From positions 1 through 35,471 of the forward strand of contig NZ_AODQ01000036.1 in the NCBI RefSeq assembly GCF_000348925.1: 35,471 bases of DNA, written 5' to 3'. Both the position numbers and the translations under genes were made by a program. Below, one piece after another: positions 33,859 to 35,471 of this stretch; within the stretch, counting starts at the first letter, position 1, and each line of letters begins with the position of its first letter. This DNA is from Cesiribacter andamanensis AMV16. Its GTDB lineage: Bacteria; Bacteroidota; Bacteroidia; Cytophagales; Cyclobacteriaceae. The notes beneath the pieces were generated by a model. The model had not been told where the DNA came from, did not search any database, and worked only from the letters and a program-made list of their open reading frames with translations.

Positions 33859-34068
33859 ATGGACGTAAAAGACAGCAACGGCAACCTGCTTCAGGACGGC
33901 GATTCGGTACATGTAACCAAAGACCTGAAAGTAAAAGGCATGTCTGCCACCCTCAAGCGCGGTGTAGTGATCAAAAATATTCGCCTGACCGACAGCCCCC
34001 AGGAAGTGGAGTGCCGCATTGGCAAAAGCTCTGTAGTGCTGCGTACCGAATTCCTGAAGAAGGCCTGA
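33859..34068 (+). CDS. PhnA-domain protein
   Basis: This 69-residue protein corresponds to the C-terminal PhnA domain (VKDSNGNLLQDGDSV, KDLKVKGMSATLKRG, VVLRTEFLKKA) without the zinc-ribbon half seen in E. coli PhnA/YjdM. Stand-alone versions are common in Bacteroidota. Despite the name, a role in phosphonate breakdown is not established, and no phosphonate genes lie nearby. The ATG follows a 126-base gap after the lipoprotein gene. The next gene begins 39 bases downstream. Confidence 0.92.
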   Translation: MDVKDSNGNLLQDGDSVHVTKDLKVKGMSATLKRGVVIKNIRLTDSPQEVECRIGKSSVVLRTEFLKKA

Positions 34069-34107
34069 CCTATCCCCTTCCCGGTCACAACCCACATTCC
34101 TGCTACT

Positions 34108-34653
34108 ATGAAGGTTATTCTGGAAACCGAGCGCCTGCTGTTGCGCCAGATGAGCCTGGCCGATGCCCCCTTTATGCTGGCCCTGCTCAATACACCCGGC
34201 TGGCTGCAGCACATTGGCGACCGGGCTGTAAAAACGGTGGCCCAGGCCGAACAGTACCTGCTCAACGGTATTCTGAAAAGCTATCAGGAGCAGGGCTTTG
34301 GCTTCTGGCTGGTGGAGTTGAAGGAAAGCAGGCAGCCGGTAGGCATAGCTGGGCTCATCAGGCGGGAGGGCATGCCCGATGTAGACCTGGGCTATGCCCT
34401 GCTGCCCCAATTTGAAGGCCGGGGCTATGCGCTGGAAAGTGCCTCCGCCACCTTAACCTATGCCCGTCAGGTGCTGGGCCTGGGCCGCATCCTTGCCATC
34501 ACCAGCCAGCAAAATGAGGGCTCCATTCGCCTGCTGGAGAAGATAGGGTTCCGCCGGCAGGGCAGCATCTGCCTGCCCGGCAGTTCGGAAGAATTGTTCC
34601 TCTTTGAAGCTGCAGGCGAATGGAGCACACCTAGCGCCACCCAACAGCCGTAA
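34108..34653 (+). CDS. GNAT acetyltransferase, RimJ/RimL type
   Basis: This 181-residue acetyl-CoA-dependent N-acetyltransferase has the RimJ/RimL pattern. It starts ILETERLLLRQMSLADAPFM, then QGFGFWLVELKESRQPVGIAGL, then VDLGYALLPQFEGRGYALES, where QFEGRGYA is the acetyl-CoA loop. ITSQQNEGSIRLLEKIGFRRQG is the closing helix. RimJ/RimL acetylate ribosomal proteins, but this subgroup has many substrates, so the target is unknown. It is unrelated in detail to the AAC(3)-I-like protein at 28831. Confidence 0.92.
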   Translation: MKVILETERLLLRQMSLADAPFMLALLNTPGWLQHIGDRAVKTVAQAEQYLLNGILKSYQEQGFGFWLVELKESRQPVGIAGLIRREGMPDVDLGYALLPQFEGRGYALESASATLTYARQVLGLGRILAITSQQNEGSIRLLEKIGFRRQGSICLPGSSEELFLFEAAGEWSTPSATQQP

Positions 34654-35118
34654 ACACCCGCAGACTGCTAATGCACCAGCCTCTCTCGCTGGGAGCTCTC
34701 CTTCTCAAAGGCACAACCAGCACTGCTCCAAAAGCAGTAGCTCCCAAAATGCAAATCCCACTCCGGGGGGCGTACAAACCTAAACAAGGTAGAGCTGCCG
34801 CTATTGGGGGGGGGTAGTGCAGATCTGCACCCTCTTCCCCTGGATAGACCCTCCTGTAATACCAAATTAACTCTAAATTCACCTGTATCTCCAGGGTCTG
34901 TGGTGCGGCCGGCCAGGCTCACAGACCTGGGACACGATTCGTTACATCAGTATAAAAATACTCGCTTACCCCCTTCCTTAATTCACTGGCCCATAGGAGT
35001 GGCTAAACAGCCCTATGCAGGAGTGGCCGGAGCCCAACTTTCCCCACAAAAAAATAAATCTTGCCTTAAAAGGTGATATCTTATCCGTATAGGGCACATA
35101 TGGCTAAAGACCCCTACT
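34654..35118. other. Intergenic region before the sigma factor gene
   Basis: This 465-base stretch shows no supported gene. It contains a run of nine Gs (34806-34814), followed almost directly by a perfect 14-base palindrome, GTGCAGATCTGCAC (34817-34830). The promoter of the downstream sigma factor gene should lie in the last 100 bases. Confidence 0.6.
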
Positions 35119-35471
35119 ATGGATGCAGTACCTTACCTCCCCCCTCCTCAGGCCGCTCTGCAGCGGGAAAAGCGCTTTGAGGAACTATACGAACAGGCCT
35201 TTCCGCTCACTGCCCGTTTTGTGAGCCGCATGGGCGGTTCCCTGCAGGATGCCAAAGACATCTTTCAGGATGCCCTGTTGTGCTACTTTGAAAAGGAAAC
35301 CGAGGCGGATCTTCAGCTGCGCAGCGCCCCGGCAGCCTACCTGCTGGGCATTGCCAAACACCTCTGGAACCGCAGGCAACGTAAGGCCAGCCGGCTGGTC
35401 CCCCTATCGGAACTGGAGCCGCTGCTGGCACCCCCTCCGGAGCAGGAACCGGATGTAAACAGCCGGCGCCT
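35119..35471 (+). CDS. ECF-type RNA polymerase sigma factor (partial)
   Basis: Only the first 117 or so codons are present and the gene runs off the window. The frame is fully open from ATG 35119 to the end. It begins MDAVPYLPPPQAALQREKRF. Residues 20-60 resemble sigma-70 region 2: FEELYEQAFPLTARFVSRMG, followed by the DAKDIFQDALLCYFEK helix, the core-binding motif. The segment AAYLLGIAKHLWNRRQRKA is typical of the end of region 2 in Bacteroidota ECF factors. Region 4 and any anti-sigma gene would lie beyond the window. Confidence 0.85.
   Translation, partial: MDAVPYLPPPQAALQREKRFEELYEQAFPLTARFVSRMGGSLQDAKDIFQDALLCYFEKETEADLQLRSAPAAYLLGIAKHLWNRRQRKASRLVPLSELEPLLAPPPEQEPDVNSRR

Noticed and set aside
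34631-35076. Small frames between the GNAT and sigma factor genes
   Set aside because: They overlap on both strands, are low complexity around the G run, and match no known pattern.

Overview
This window looks like chromosomal DNA of a Bacteroidota bacterium, probably of the Cytophagales (an inference from gene content). The main evidence is the divergent block pyk plus an IPExxxVDY-type gene facing acpP-fabF-rnc, which is a typical Bacteroidota arrangement. Supporting evidence is an S46 dipeptidyl-peptidase, an Lgt with a long internal insert, RluF-type pseudouridine synthase, weak ribosome binding sites and TAnnTTTG-like promoter boxes. GC content appears to be above 50%. No rRNA, tRNA or CRISPR array was recognised.

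Region 1 (1-8.1 kb) is housekeeping. It holds pyruvate kinase and its small partner on the minus strand, then acyl carrier protein, KAS II and RNase III, then glutamine-dependent NAD synthetase and prolipoprotein diacylglyceryl transferase. Between nadE and lgt lies about 440 bp of repeat-rich DNA: two and a half copies of an 83-bp double-hairpin element and a four-copy 14-bp tandem repeat.

Region 2 (8.3-19.0 kb) is mostly envelope and export. It encodes a BamA/TamA-like outer membrane protein, a DPP7-type S46 peptidase, a YafK-type L,D-transpeptidase, a lipoprotein proline-iminopeptidase-like hydrolase, a secreted S1/P1 nuclease, a PlsC-like acyltransferase split by a G-homopolymer frameshift, a lipoprotein and a UMF1-type MFS transporter.

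Region 3 (19.2-25.4 kb) holds rluF with a long basic tail, a GtrA protein, a ClC chloride channel with CBS domains, and a large B12-binding-type radical SAM protein with an unusual CX4CX2C cluster motif.

Region 4 (25.5-34.7 kb) is accessory in character. It contains a rifampin ADP-ribosyltransferase (Arr) whose stop codon lies inside a REP palindrome, a decayed REP-associated tyrosine transposase (RAYT) that has lost its catalytic middle, and a YpfJ-type metallopeptidase. Many small enzymes follow: two DUF1801 proteins, an AAC(3)-I-like acetyltransferase, an ABC exporter pair, DoxX, VOC, a DHFR-like reductase, a PhnA-domain protein and a second GNAT. A decayed AraC fragment sits among them. 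The window ends inside an ECF sigma factor gene.

The most unusual features are the two different hairpin repeat families, the RAYT relic with its own upstream inverted repeat, and the arr gene joined to a REP. No wholly new multi-gene system could be demonstrated. Two probable single-base frameshifts, both at G runs, may be sequencing errors.
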